A stretch of 64,000 nt of DNA from Symbiopectobacterium purcellii (GTDB lineage Bacteria > Pseudomonadota > Gammaproteobacteria > Enterobacterales > Enterobacteriaceae), in the NCBI RefSeq assembly GCF_019797845.1, contig NZ_CP081864.1:1-64000 (forward strand), in the 5' to 3' direction. Under the pieces are notes generated by a model that searched no databases, was not told the DNA's origin, and was given only the letters and a program-made list of their open reading frames with translations. Both the position numbers and the translations under genes were made by a program. Positions 27,801-37,274 of the stretch are shown piece by piece (position 1 is the stretch's first letter; each line of letters opens with the position of its first letter).

Positions 27801-29408
27801 TCAGGGTTTAGGTTCTACCCATACCCCCGCCAGATTCCCTTCAACACCATCTGCCGTTGGCGAATGGTCGTGAACGCGCGGGTTGTAAATGGTGATGAAC
27901 TGCGGCGACAGCAGGTTAATGTCAGGCGCGTCATGCATCACGATGTGCTGGAACTGACGGAACTGCGCGATGCGTTTGCCATTGTCGTTCTCCGTCTGCG
28001 CGGCTTCCAGCAGGCGATCGACTTCGGGGTTAACGTAGTGCGAGGTGTTGGAGAACGGTAACCCGACGCGGTAGTTCTTCGACCAGTAGAGGCGCTGTAC
28101 GCCTGCGGTTGGATCGTACAAGTTGGCAAACATGTTTAACGCCAGCGCAAAGTCGCGATCGGTGTACACGCGTTTGGTGTGCGATGAAATGTCCGATGAA
28201 CGCAGCGTTACTGCAACCCCAATTTTCGCCAATGCTGCCCGTGTGAAATCGGCGATACGACGGAAAGCATCGTCGTAGGTGTTGTAGTCCAGCGTGATGC
28301 TAAAGCGAGTGCCGTCTGCGCCGCGCGGGTATCCGGCTTCATCCAGCAGGCGGTTAGCGGCCGCCAGATCGAAGGGGTACGGGGTCGGCGACGGATCGTG
28401 GAAGGTTTTCAAACCGGGGGCAACGGGAGATGCCGTGGGCGTCGCCAGACCGAAGTAGGCAATGCGCACCAGTGCATCCCTGTCAATGGCGTGAGAAAAC
28501 GCCTGGCGCACACGCAGGTCTTTGAAAATCTTGTCATCCAGATTGAATTGCAGCGATGCGACGCTGTAGGAGTAATTGTTCCCTTTGGTGTCAAAGCCCA
28601 GCTTACCCTCTTTCTTCAAACGGGCAATTTCACTCAGCGCCACCGGCGTTCGGTAAGCGATGTCTGCATCACCGGTTTCCAGCGCCAGTGTGCGCACCAC
28701 GGCATCCGGCGAGAACTTGACGATCAACTGGTCCAGGTAGGGTTTTGGGTTATCCCAATAGTTGGGATTGCGTTTATAGACAATGTGGCTACCGCGTACC
28801 CATTCGCTGAAAATATACGGACCGGTGCCGACTGGCGCATTGTTATTGGCATTCTTCAGCGGATCGCTACCCGGCACGTCATAAATGTGTTTTGGCAGAA
28901 TCGGTGTTTCGCCGGCGGCAAACGCGCGCAGCAAATAAGGGGCCGGATGTGATAACTCAAAGACGGCAGTCAGCGCATCGGGGGCTTTAATGTCGTTAAC
29001 GTTAGCAAAGGTGCTTCTGGCGCGTGGGTGGATTTGTTTTAGCAACTGAATGGAATAGGCCACGTCAGCGGAAGTAAAAGGCTGGCCGTCGTGCCATTTC
29101 ACCCCCTGACGCAAATGAAACGTATAGGTTTTGCCATCGGGACTGATATCCCAGGACGTTGCCAGCTGCGGCTGTGGATTAAGGTCGTAATCGTAGGTCA
29201 GCAGCCCTTCTGTGACTTTGCCACTGACCGCAATCGCTGGCTGAGCGACGGTCGCGAGTGAAACCAATGTGGATGGCTCACTGGACAGTATCAGCGTCAG
29301 TGTACCGCCGCGCTGCGGCGTGGTGGCAGCGTGTGCGCTGGCAGCCAGCCATCCTGAAAGCAGCAGGGCGTTGCCTCCCCAGCGAGACAAACGGGTAAAC
29401 CATGACAT
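27801..29408 (-). CDS. ABC transporter substrate-binding protein, peptide/opine type (SBP family 5)
   Basis: Periplasmic binding protein of 535 residues. The signal peptide ends AHA near residue 28. Family 5 features are visible: TLTLILSSEPSTL at the mature N-terminus, PQLATSWDISPDGKTYTFHLRQGVKWHDGQPFTSADVAYS, and NAPVGTGPYIFSEW. Members bind oligopeptides, opines, nickel or glutathione. No permease or ATPase gene is adjacent, so it must use a transporter encoded elsewhere. The CAGGGGG ribosome site is good. Upstream is the second copy of the 35-bp element, tying it to the amino-acid/opine oxidation operon. Confidence 0.92.
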   Translation of the reverse strand: MSWFTRLSRWGGNALLLSGWLAASAHAATTPQRGGTLTLILSSEPSTLVSLATVAQPAIAVSGKVTEGLLTYDYDLNPQPQLATSWDISPDGKTYTFHLRQGVKWHDGQPFTSADVAYSIQLLKQIHPRARSTFANVNDIKAPDALTAVFELSHPAPYLLRAFAAGETPILPKHIYDVPGSDPLKNANNNAPVGTGPYIFSEWVRGSHIVYKRNPNYWDNPKPYLDQLIVKFSPDAVVRTLALETGDADIAYRTPVALSEIARLKKEGKLGFDTKGNNYSYSVASLQFNLDDKIFKDLRVRQAFSHAIDRDALVRIAYFGLATPTASPVAPGLKTFHDPSPTPYPFDLAAANRLLDEAGYPRGADGTRFSITLDYNTYDDAFRRIADFTRAALAKIGVAVTLRSSDISSHTKRVYTDRDFALALNMFANLYDPTAGVQRLYWSKNYRVGLPFSNTSHYVNPEVDRLLEAAQTENDNGKRIAQFRQFQHIVMHDAPDINLLSPQFITIYNPRVHDHSPTADGVEGNLAGVWVEPKP

Positions 29409-29462
29409 AAAACCCCCTGGTTGAAGATCAAAAAAACAAAAATGAGCGAATGAAATTCAACC

Positions 29463-29497
29463 TAACAAATATATATTTTATATTGTATAAACTTTAT
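29463..29497. promoter_or_regulatory. 35-bp repeated regulatory element, copy 2
   Basis: Exact copy of 26958-26992, ending 55 bases upstream of the binding-protein ATG on the minus strand. The placement fits a promoter or operator for that gene. Confidence 0.7.
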
Positions 29498-29942
29498 GGG
29501 ATAACCAATTGCGTAAACTGGAAATGCAGGCCACACGGCCTGTCAATGCCTACCATTCAACGTCTCACAGCGCTTTTTCTTCCTCCCCGATCACAATCAT
29601 TTTCTGAGGAGCATGAAGCCATATGCTTTTTACACGCGTAGCTTGGCGAAAAGCCACCGTACCCGCGGGGGGCATCGGCATACGCTCGCAACGTGTCAAT
29701 TCAATACCGTCATTATCTATTTGATCAAGTTGGCTCAGGCGGTGAGATTTTTGAAGCACGTGGGGTATAAATTCCCCTGTACTGACGCGAAACAAGCGGG
29801 AAAGACTGTCTAGCTTCATTAACTTCATATCCATAGACGCTCAGGTGGCAATATGCCCCCGAAATAACGGCGCTATTATGCTGATAAATAAAGATATGTT
29901 TGTCAAAAATCGGTCTGTTTGATAGACCGTATGGCAAACAGG
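29498..29942. other. Intergenic region without a supported gene
   Basis: About 445 bases between the binding-protein promoter and yidQ. Short ORFs exist on both strands but none has a ribosome site or recognisable product. Nothing else is seen. Confidence 0.4.
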
Positions 29943-30296
29943 CTAGGGATGCGCAGTGCTGGATTGCACGGCACTTGCGGGGATGATGGGGAGTGCTTCA
30001 TCGTGGTGGATGCGTGCGCGTAACGAATCGTCCGGCTTTTCTTTGCCGGAGCGCGAATAGTCATAGGGCAGCAGCAAGGTATCCATAAAGGCAGAAAACG
30101 GCATATCAAGGATAACCAGTGGCGTCATGGCCCAACTGGCATCTTCACCGTGCAGGGCGTCCATATCCGCACGCGTACCAGAGTAGTAACCCTGATGGGG
30201 ACCGGTGTGCGTCATCACACTGGAACAGCCGCCGGTAACTGCCAGTCCGCTTCCTGCTATCAATAAAGAGAGTGCAGTACGTCTCAGTACTTTCAT
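29943..30296 (-). CDS. yidQ: YceK/YidQ-family lipoprotein
   Basis: A 117-residue lipoprotein. The signal peptide MKVLRRTALSLLIAGSGLAV is followed by the lipobox TGGC near residue 24, giving a mature N-terminal Cys-Ser-Ser. The family segment (SSVMTHTGPHQGYYSGTRAD; ILDMPFSAFMDTLLLPYDYSR) is clear. The start at 30296 fits the signal peptide; another ATG four codons earlier has no better ribosome site. It stands divergent from ibpA, the same position as yidQ in Escherichia coli. Function unknown. Confidence 0.85.
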   Translation of the reverse strand: MKVLRRTALSLLIAGSGLAVTGGCSSVMTHTGPHQGYYSGTRADMDALHGEDASWAMTPLVILDMPFSAFMDTLLLPYDYSRSGKEKPDDSLRARIHHDEALPIIPASAVQSSTAHP

Positions 30297-30445
30297 ATCG
30301 CTGTCCATTGAGAAATGGTCGGCTCACGCCAGGCCTTGCCACGGTATAACAGGCTATAAGTAAGATGTCATGTTTTGTGCTGTGGTGGTAGTACTTCATT
30401 TTCCGATAAATTTTTCGGAAAAGGAAAAATTGATTCGATCGCGGC

Positions 30446-30473
30446 CTTGAAAGTTTGAGCCCGGTCCCCATCT
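30446..30473 (+). promoter_or_regulatory. Sigma32 heat-shock promoter of ibpAB
   Basis: CTTGAAA, 13-base spacer, CCCCATCT: a full match to the sigma32 consensus. The transcript would start near 30480 and leave a leader of about 105 bases before ibpA. Confidence 0.93.
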
Positions 30474-30484
30474 TTATTGTAGCC

Positions 30485-30585
30485 CCAGATTATGACGCTA
30501 TGCCGACAGGGTAGCCGATGGGGTGTAGGGCCTGTCTATCAAAGAAGGCTCATATCAATCCTCGCTGAATGTTTAGGAGGCTGTA
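30485..30585 (+). ncRNA. ROSE-like RNA thermometer in the ibpA leader
   Basis: The leader ends with TCCTCGCTGAATG and TTTAGGAGG before the ATG. The U-(U/C)-G-C-U motif (TCGCT) that defines ROSE elements faces the AGGAG ribosome site in the last hairpin, so translation should be masked at low temperature. ibpA is a known ROSE-controlled gene in enterobacteria. An upstream GC-rich hairpin is also present. Not folded by computation. Confidence 0.7.
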
Positions 30586-30999
30586 ATGCGCAATTTCGAT
30601 TTTTCTCCCCTGTATCGTTCCGCCATCGGTTTCGATCGTCTGTTTAATCTGCTGGAAGCCGGACAAAGTCAGGGTAACGGTGGGTATCCTCCCTACAATG
30701 TTGAACTGGTGGATGACAACCATTACCGCATTGCCATCGCTGTCGCGGGTTTTGCCGAGCATGAGTTGGAGATTACCGCTCATGACAATCTGCTGATTGT
30801 GAAAGGCGCACACGGCGGTGAGCCGGTAACACGTAACTATCTCTATCAGGGTATTGCTGAGCGCAATTTTGAGCGCAAATTCCAGTTGGCTGAGCACATT
30901 CAAATTACCGGTGCCAATCTGGAACATGGCTTGTTGTATATCGACCTGGCGCGCGTGGTGCCGGAAACGATGAAGCCGCGCCGTATTGATATCAAGTAA
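30586..30999 (+). CDS. ibpA: Small heat shock protein IbpA
   Basis: Alpha-crystallin-type holdase that binds unfolded proteins and passes them to ClpB/DnaK. The 137 residues begin [20 protein letters not shown], as in IbpA. The crystallin domain runs from about [19 protein letters not shown] to [15 protein letters not shown], and the C-terminal tail has the RRIDI (I-x-I-like) motif used in oligomerisation. The AGGAGG site is strong but likely masked. First gene of the ibpA-ibpB operon. Confidence 0.97.
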   Translation: MRNFDFSPLYRSAIGFDRLFNLLEAGQSQGNGGYPPYNVELVDDNHYRIAIAVAGFAEHELEITAHDNLLIVKGAHGGEPVTRNYLYQGIAERNFERKFQLAEHIQITGANLEHGLLYIDLARVVPETMKPRRIDIK

Positions 31000-31029
31000 G
31001 TCGACGTTAACGTTTAGCACCCAGTTTTA

Positions 31030-31116
31030 ACGCCCGCCCGCCGTTAGGGGGCGAATTCGGTGGAGCCTGTCTGCTCCTCTGAAGGCACATTCTCGCTTCA
31101 AAGAAGGAGTCACATT
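31030..31116 (+). ncRNA. ROSE-like RNA thermometer upstream of ibpB
   Basis: The ibpA-ibpB gap ends in ATTCTCGCTTCAAAG followed by AAGGAGT before the ATG. The TCGCT motif again lies opposite the Shine-Dalgarno, and a GC-rich stem precedes it. This gives ibpB its own thermometer. Prediction by eye only. Confidence 0.6.
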
Positions 31117-31572
31117 ATGCGTAACTATGATTTATCACCGCTGCTGCGTCAGTGGATCGGTTTTGACAAATTGGCCAGTTCAATGCAGGGCAGTCAGGAG
31201 GCCGTTGAGTTTCCTCCCTACAACATTGAGAAAAAAGACGACAACCACTATCGCATCACGCTGGCTCTGGCCGGGTTTCAGCAAAGCGAACTCGCGATCG
31301 AAGTGGAAGGGCCACGTCTGACGGTAAGCGGTACGCCGACGCTGCCGGAGAAAAAAGTGGAATATCTGCATCAGGGACTGGCGTTTAAACCGTTCACCCT
31401 GAGCTTTACGCTGGCGGAGCACCTGTCTGTTTCCGAGGCGAAATTTGAACTCGGTTTGCTGCATATTGATCTGGTGCGTGAAGTACCGGCAGAACTGCAA
31501 CCGCAGCATATCGCCATTGGCGGCAACCGCCCTGAGTTGACGCACGCGCCTGAATCGGCCAGCGATGCTTAA
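31117..31572 (+). CDS. ibpB: Small heat shock protein IbpB
   Basis: Partner of IbpA in aggregate binding. The 151 residues start at the ATG after AAGGAGTCACATT, giving [19 protein letters not shown]; a longer reading through the leader is rejected. The alpha-crystallin domain is complete and a C-terminal HIAIG motif is present near residue 130, followed by a slightly longer acidic tail than usual. Ends before an intrinsic terminator. Confidence 0.96.
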   Translation: MRNYDLSPLLRQWIGFDKLASSMQGSQEAVEFPPYNIEKKDDNHYRITLALAGFQQSELAIEVEGPRLTVSGTPTLPEKKVEYLHQGLAFKPFTLSFTLAEHLSVSEAKFELGLLHIDLVREVPAELQPQHIAIGGNRPELTHAPESASDA

Positions 31573-31603
31573 TCCGTAAAATAACGCGCAGCGTTTGTTA
31601 CCG

Positions 31604-31629
31604 ATCCCCGGTTTTGCCGGGGATTTTTA
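31604..31629 (+). terminator. Terminator of the ibpAB operon
   Basis: Arms ATCCCCGG / CCGGGGAT with a five-base loop, then TTTTATTT. Confidence 0.9.
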
Positions 31630-31770
31630 TTTCCCTATCACCCATAAGGATTTGTGCTGGAAGGCACGGATTCTCGCTTCCCCTTCTGCCAGACTGCCTG
31701 TCAGTGGCGCTTTTGTCGCGTAGGTCTAGACTGATTTTCAAGCGAAAGACGGCTGCACAAGGATACGGCT

Positions 31771-33433
31771 ATGAGTGATATCGCACTGACCGTGAGTATG
31801 CTGGCGTTAGTAGCAGTATTGGGGTTGTGGATAGGCAATTGGCGCATCTACGGCGTTGGCTTGGGCATTGGCGGCGTGCTGTTTGGCGGCATTGTGGTCG
31901 GCCATTTTGCCCAATATTTCCAGTTCACCCTCAACAACGACATGCTGCACTTCATTCAGGAGTTTGGGCTTATCCTGTTTGTCTACACCATCGGCATTCA
32001 GGTGGGGCCCGGCTTCTTCTCTTCTTTACGCGTTTCTGGCCTGCGGCTAAACGGCTTCGCGTTACTGACCGTGCTGTTGGGCTGTATCGTCACCATCATC
32101 ATCCACAAACTGTTTGCCGTGCCGTTGCCGATTATTTTGGGGATTTTCTCCGGTGCGGTGACCAATACGCCGTCTCTCGGCGCTGGGCAGCAGATCCTGA
32201 CCGACTTAGGCTCTAATCCGGCACAGGTCACCCTGATGGGAACCGGGTATGCAATGGCTTATCCGCTAGGCATCTGCGGCATCTTGCTGGTGATGTGGCT
32301 GCTGCGCGTAGGGTTTCGCATCATGGTTGAGGCGGAAGCCAGGCAATTTGATAACAGCAATGGTCATCACCATGAGCAGTTGCAAACCATGAACATCAAG
32401 GTGAACAACCCGAACTTACAGGGATTGGCCATTCAAGATGTGCCGATGCTCAATAGCGATGCGATTGTCTGTTCCCGCCTGAAACGCGGTGATACGCTGA
32501 TGGTGCCTGCGCCTGCCACCTTGATTCAATTGGGCGATTATCTGCATCTGGTCGGAGCCCGGCATGATTTGGATCAGGCACGTCTGGTGATGGGCGATGA
32601 GGTGGATACGTCGCTCTCCACGCGTGGTACGGATCTGCACGTTGAGCGTGTGGTCGTGACCCATGACAAAGTGCTTGGGCGAAAAATCCGTGAGTTGAAC
32701 CTGAAACAGAATTATGACGTGGTGATCTCGCGGCTCAACCGTGCCGGTGTTGAATTGGTTGCCAGTAATAATGCCACTTTGCAGTTTGGCGATATTCTTA
32801 ACCTGGTGGGACGCAAGGCAGCCATCGATGCGGTGGCGGATATTGTGGGTAACGCCCAGCAGAAGCTACAGCAAGTGCAAATGCTGCCGGTGTTCATCGG
32901 CATTGGTCTTGGCGTGCTGGTAGGCTCGGTGCCCCTGTTTATTCCTGGTTTCCCCGTCGCTCTGCGACTTGGATTAGCCGGAGGGCCTTTGGTGGTGGCG
33001 CTGATCCTCGGGCGAATCGGTGGCATTGGGAAGCTCTACTGGTTTATGCCGCCCAGTGCGAATCTGGCGTTGCGCGAATTGGGTATCGTGCTGTTTCTTT
33101 CCGTGGTAGGGCTAAAATCGGGCGGCGATTGATTTTTTTGATACCCTGTTATACGGTGAGGGCATCTGGTGGGTAGCCTACGGTGCCTGCATTACCATCA
33201 TTCCACTGCTAATCGTCGGTGTGTTGGCTCGAATGCTCGGGAAAATGAATTACCTGACGTTGTGTGGAATGTTGGCAGGCTCAATGACAGATCCGCCTGC
33301 ACTCGCTTTTGCCAATGGATTGCACGCCACCAGTGGGGCTGCCGCGCTCTCGTATGCAACGGTTTATCCTCTGGCGATGTTTTTGCGCATCATGTCCCCT
33401 CAACTGCTGGCGGTATTATTTTGGAGCCTGTAA
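31771..33433 (+). pseudogene. yidE: YidE-type AspT/YidE/YbjL transporter, frameshifted
   Basis: Inner-membrane transporter of the aspartate:alanine exchanger family with two TrkA_C domains. The first 453 codons are normal up to VVGLKSGGD, then a TGA occurs. A 4-base tandem duplication (GATT-GATT at about 33127-33134) causes it: without it the sequence reads [13 protein letters not shown] and continues open through [19 protein letters not shown] to the expected end LLAVLFWSL at 33433. The remaining 100 codons show no other damage. The truncated protein lacks the last transmembrane helices, including the conserved second half motif, so it is probably inactive. Confidence 0.88.
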
Positions 33434-33480
33434 GTGATAATGATGTGGGCAAGAGAATAATGCGGTATTATTTATCGCGA

Positions 33481-33722
33481 TATACCCGTCCTACTTCAAG
33501 CTACAGGTGCGTTGGCTGCGCTCATTATTCGGCCCATCCTTGGGCCTCACCTCTAACGAGGCCGCCGCAAGCGGCGTTCAAATCTGTTCCATACAGATTT
33601 GTCACCCGAATCACTGACCTGAGTAAGCGCATCGGGATTCATTCGCTGGCCCTAAAGGGCCAGCGCAAGCGCTGTTCAAAACGTTAACGTGTTGTCCTGC
33701 AACTCGAATTATTTAGGGTATA
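33481..33722 (+). repeat. ERIC repeat with two internal insertions
   Basis: The ends (TATACCCGTC...TTATTTAGGGTATA) and core (CACCCGAATCAC...GAGTAAGC) are those of the ERIC palindrome. This copy is 242 bases instead of about 127: one insertion (about 70 bases) follows the left arm, and another of about 45 bases precedes the right arm. Both inserts recur in other copies in this window. Confidence 0.85.
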
Positions 33723-33776
33723 TTATCTTATTTAGTGCATCACTTTTTCTAATAACTTAATTTCCATTTATTACCC

Positions 33777-33798
33777 CGTGATTGATCACGCTTTTTTT
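33777..33798 (+). terminator. Terminator, probably of yidE
   Basis: Arms CGTGA / TCACG around TTGA, then CTTTTTTT. It lies beyond the ERIC, which therefore seems to have been inserted between yidE and its terminator. Confidence 0.65.
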
Positions 33799-33921
33799 CA
33801 GAACACATCATGCTAAATGAATAATATATTTAAACTATTAAATCGGTTTAGTAAGTAAAATAACGATCATTAAACTGCCGTTTACTCTATTATATTCTAC
33901 GTTAATCATACGATTTGATGG

Positions 33922-33964
33922 GGCGAGAAAAATACCCTGACCAATTGTTTTCTCGCCTTTTTTT
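33922..33964 (+). terminator. Second intrinsic terminator with no gene in front
   Basis: Ten-base arms GGCGAGAAAA / TTTTCTCGCC and a run of seven T. It lies 177 bases before the DASS transporter gene. Either it ends a small RNA starting after 33800 or it is a leader attenuator of the transporter. Confidence 0.75.
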
Positions 33965-34140
33965 CTGCTGCTGATGTATCCGCTTTACAAAATATCCTTA
34001 TTACCGAATTAGAATGACAATCAAGAGAATAAGATATTGGTAATCGGGGTGATGAAGGAAGAATAACGAAACACTGCTCCTCCGCACTGCATTGGGTGGA
34101 AAAAACGAATTCCGTTTTAATCTTCTAGCGTGGTGTTTTT

Positions 34141-35554
34141 ATGTCTGCAAACAGTAGCAGGTTAGTTAAGCTCCTCATCATTATCGGTATTGCTGTCGCG
34201 TTATGGTTATTACCCGTGCCAGAGGGCGTCAAGCCTGATGCCTGGCACCTAATGGCTATCTTCATTGCCACCGTTATTGGTCTTATCCTCTCCCCGTATC
34301 CCCTCGGTGCCATGGCGATGTTCAGTTTGACGTCCGTGGCGATCCTTGGCTTGCTCTCGATTAAAGACGTGTTGGCCGGGTTTAGCGACCCGACCATCTG
34401 GATGATTGCCTGCGCCTTCTTTATCTCGCGCGGCTTTATCAAAACTGGCTTTGGTCGTCGTATCGGTTTGCTTGTTCATCAGTAAACTGGGTAACAGCTC
34501 GCTTGGTCTGGCCTACGGCCTGGTGTTCACTGACCTGCTGTTTGCCCCGGCGATGCCTTCCACTTCGGCGCGCTGCGGTGGGATCATCACGCCGCTGTTC
34601 CGTTCTATCGCTGAGGCCTATGATTCTACGCCAGAGAAAGGCACCCAGCGCCGTATCGGTGCGTTTCTGGTGCAGTCCATTTTCCAGTGTAATGCCATTA
34701 CCTCCGCCATGTTCATGACCTCCATGGCCGGTAACCCGATGGTGGCAAAACTGGCGGCGCAGCTCGGTATTCACATCAGTTGGACCGATTGGGCGCTGGC
34801 AACGCTGGTGCCGGGTATCCTGTCTCTGGCACTGATCCCTTATCTCATCTATCGCTTCTATCCGCCTGAATTGAAACAAACTACGGAAATGCGTGCCATT
34901 GCCGTGGAGCGTTTGCGTGAAATGGGGCGTATGACGCGCGATGAGTGGGTGGTGTTAGGTGTATTCCTGGGTCTGGTTACCTTCTGGGTGTTGGGTTCCA
35001 CGCTGAATATCGATGCAACCTTGACTGCGTTGGCGGGGCTTAGCGTGCTGCTATTGAGCCGTGCGCTGAGTTGGGATGACGTGGTCGGCGAGAAAGAAGC
35101 CTGGCACACCGTGGTATGGTTCGCCGTGCTGATGACGCTGGCAGGGCAACTGAACAAGATGGGGTTGATTGCCTGGTTAGGGCAACTGGCCGGCAACGCT
35201 GTCAGCGGGTTCCACTGGTTACCGATGCTTGGCATCTTGCTGCTGGTTTACTACTACAGCCACTACCTGATGGCGAGCGCGATTGCCCATATCAGCGCCA
35301 TGTATGCCATCTTTGTTTCCATTGCCTTAGCGGCAGGCGCACCGCCGATGTTGACCGTGCTGGCGTTTGGTATCTTCAGTAACCTGTTCATGTCCACCAC
35401 GCACTACTCAAGCGGTCCGGCACCGATCCTGTTTGGGTGTGGTTATATGCCGCTGTCAACCTGGTGGAAAATTGGCTTCTTGATCAGCCTGGTCGTGATT
35501 CCTATCTGGCTGGGTATTGGCGGCATGTGGTGGAAGGTATTGGGATTCTGGTAA
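34141..35554 (+). pseudogene. DASS-family di/tricarboxylate antiporter (CitT-like), frameshifted
   Basis: Sodium- or exchange-coupled carboxylate transporter, about 470 residues when restored. The first 110 codons read to GFIKTGFGRRIGLL, then shift into a stop (VHQ). One extra T in CTT at 34472-34473 explains it; removing it restores FISKLGNSSLGLAYGLVFTD and an open frame to the end. The SNT-type signature regions (NAITSAMFMTSMAGNP; TTHYSSGPAPILFG) are both intact. A CitA/DcuS-type kinase and regulator follow, which likely controlled it. A homopolymer sequencing error is possible because the change is T to TT. Confidence 0.82.
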
Positions 35555-35667
35555 TCCCCGTCAGACTGCGATTTTCGTTGCCCCGTAACGCGGGGCAATA
35601 ACGCAGGACGATAAATACGGCAAAACAGGTTAAGATAAGGATATCCAAGGTGATTCCGGAGCAAGAC

Positions 35668-37272
35668 ATGAGCAGGACAAAAGCACCGATGAAGCTGGGA
35701 ACCTCCGTTTTTCTGATGGTCTCTGTCGTGCTAGGCGCAGTGTTGCTGGTGGTCTATGCTCTGCTGTTTTTCCGCATTAACCAACTCTCCGAAGACAGCT
35801 TGCGCGACAAGGCGTTTGCCATCGCGCGCACCTTTGCCGCTTCCCCGGTGGTGATTGATGAGTTGCAAGGATTAGGTAACGCCGAAGCGGTGCAGCGCGC
35901 TGCTGAGACCATCACGCACCGCAATCAACTGCTGTTTGTCACCGTGACCGACATGGACACGGTGCGTCATACCCACCCGGAACGGGAACGCATCGGTGAA
36001 CATTTTGCCGGGCGCGACATTTACCCTGCACTGTTTGGGCTGGAAAATACGTCGATCAACCGCGGCACGCTAGACCCGGCGTTGCGGGTGTTTACCCCGG
36101 TTTTTAATAATGATGGCAAGCAGGTCGGCGTTGTGGCGTTAGGCATTGCGCTGACCAGCGTGCAGAAAGTGATCAGTGAAAACCGTTGGATGATCCCCTG
36201 GGCGCTGCTGGCCGGAGCGTTGGTTGGCGGACTCGGCACACTGGTGCTGGTGAAAATCCACAAGCGCATCATGCTGGGGTTTGAACCCTATGAGATTTCC
36301 AATCTGTTTGAGCAGCGCAACGCTATGCTGAAACAGATCAAGGAAGGGGTGATTGCCGTGGATGAAAACGGCCGTATTACGGTGATTAACGATGAAGCGC
36401 GCAGGCTGTTCCGACAAGGCAATATGGCGGCCAATGCCTCGGCAGAAACCATCAGCGAGCAGTGGATGGAGCACCTTCGCCTCAGGCAAGTGCTGGAAAG
36501 TGGTATCGCTCAGCGTGATGAAGAGATCAATATCAACGGCAACTTGTTGCTAACCAATACCGTGCCAGTGACGGTGAAAGGTAACGTGATTGGTGCTATC
36601 GCCACGTTCCGCGACAAGACTGAAATTGGCCAGTTGTTGCAGCGCTTGACGGGGATGTCCTATTACGCCGATGCGTTACGAGCACAGTCCCACGAGTTTA
36701 TGAACAAGCTGCATGTGATTTTGGGCATGCTGCATTTGAAATACTATTCGCAGTTGGAAGACTATATTTTAAAAACGGCGAACAACTATCAGGCAGAAAT
36801 TGGCTCGATTATTCGCAAGGTGAAATCGCCAGTGATTGCCGGGTTCTTACTGGGTAAAATCAACCGGGCGCGCGATCTCGGCATACAGCTGTCAATAACC
36901 GAAGAGAGCCTGTTGCCCGAAACCGACGATATGGATGCCACCAATGAGTTGATCACCGTTTTGGGCAACCTGATTGAGAATGCCATGGATGCAATGAGTA
37001 ACATGGAAAACGGAGAAATCAGCGTGAGCTTCCATCATCAGGATGGGCGCTTGCACTGCATCGTGGGCGATGATGGCCCCGGTATTACGCTGGAAAATCA
37101 GCACCGTATTTATGAACAAGGATTCTCCACCAAGGGATCCGGGCGTGGAATCGGTCTTTACCTGACCAAGCAGAGCCTGGAAAAAGTGGGCGGCAGTATC
37201 GATTTTGAGTCGGAACCTGAGGTGTATACACAGTTTTTCGTGAATATCCCTTATCAAGCCAAGGCTGTTTAA
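35668..37272 (+). CDS. CitA/DcuS/DpiB-type sensor histidine kinase
   Basis: Membrane kinase of 534 residues sensing citrate or C4-dicarboxylates. TM1 is near residues 13-34, a periplasmic PAS (PDC) domain follows with the ligand-type RxxH-like region (VRHTHPERERIGEHF), and TM2 is near 170-192. A cytoplasmic PAS leads to the H-box SHEFMNKLHVILGMLHL near residue 350, N-box NLIENAMDAM, G1 GDDGPGI and G2 GSGRGIGLYL. GGAG six bases before the ATG at 35668 fixes the start. Two bases separate it from the response regulator gene. Confidence 0.92.
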   Translation: MSRTKAPMKLGTSVFLMVSVVLGAVLLVVYALLFFRINQLSEDSLRDKAFAIARTFAASPVVIDELQGLGNAEAVQRAAETITHRNQLLFVTVTDMDTVRHTHPERERIGEHFAGRDIYPALFGLENTSINRGTLDPALRVFTPVFNNDGKQVGVVALGIALTSVQKVISENRWMIPWALLAGALVGGLGTLVLVKIHKRIMLGFEPYEISNLFEQRNAMLKQIKEGVIAVDENGRITVINDEARRLFRQGNMAANASAETISEQWMEHLRLRQVLESGIAQRDEEININGNLLLTNTVPVTVKGNVIGAIATFRDKTEIGQLLQRLTGMSYYADALRAQSHEFMNKLHVILGMLHLKYYSQLEDYILKTANNYQAEIGSIIRKVKSPVIAGFLLGKINRARDLGIQLSITEESLLPETDDMDATNELITVLGNLIENAMDAMSNMENGEISVSFHHQDGRLHCIVGDDGPGITLENQHRIYEQGFSTKGSGRGIGLYLTKQSLEKVGGSIDFESEPEVYTQFFVNIPYQAKAV

Positions 37273-37274
37273 CC

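Noticed and set aside
29565..29834. 89-codon ORF on the minus strand between the binding protein and yidQ
   Set aside because: Several in-frame ATGs but no Shine-Dalgarno and no recognisable product; possible but unsupported.
33169..33687. 172-codon plus-strand ORF after the yidE break
   Set aside because: It reads the wrong frame; the true continuation of yidE is the frame ending at 33433, and the rest of this ORF runs through the ERIC.
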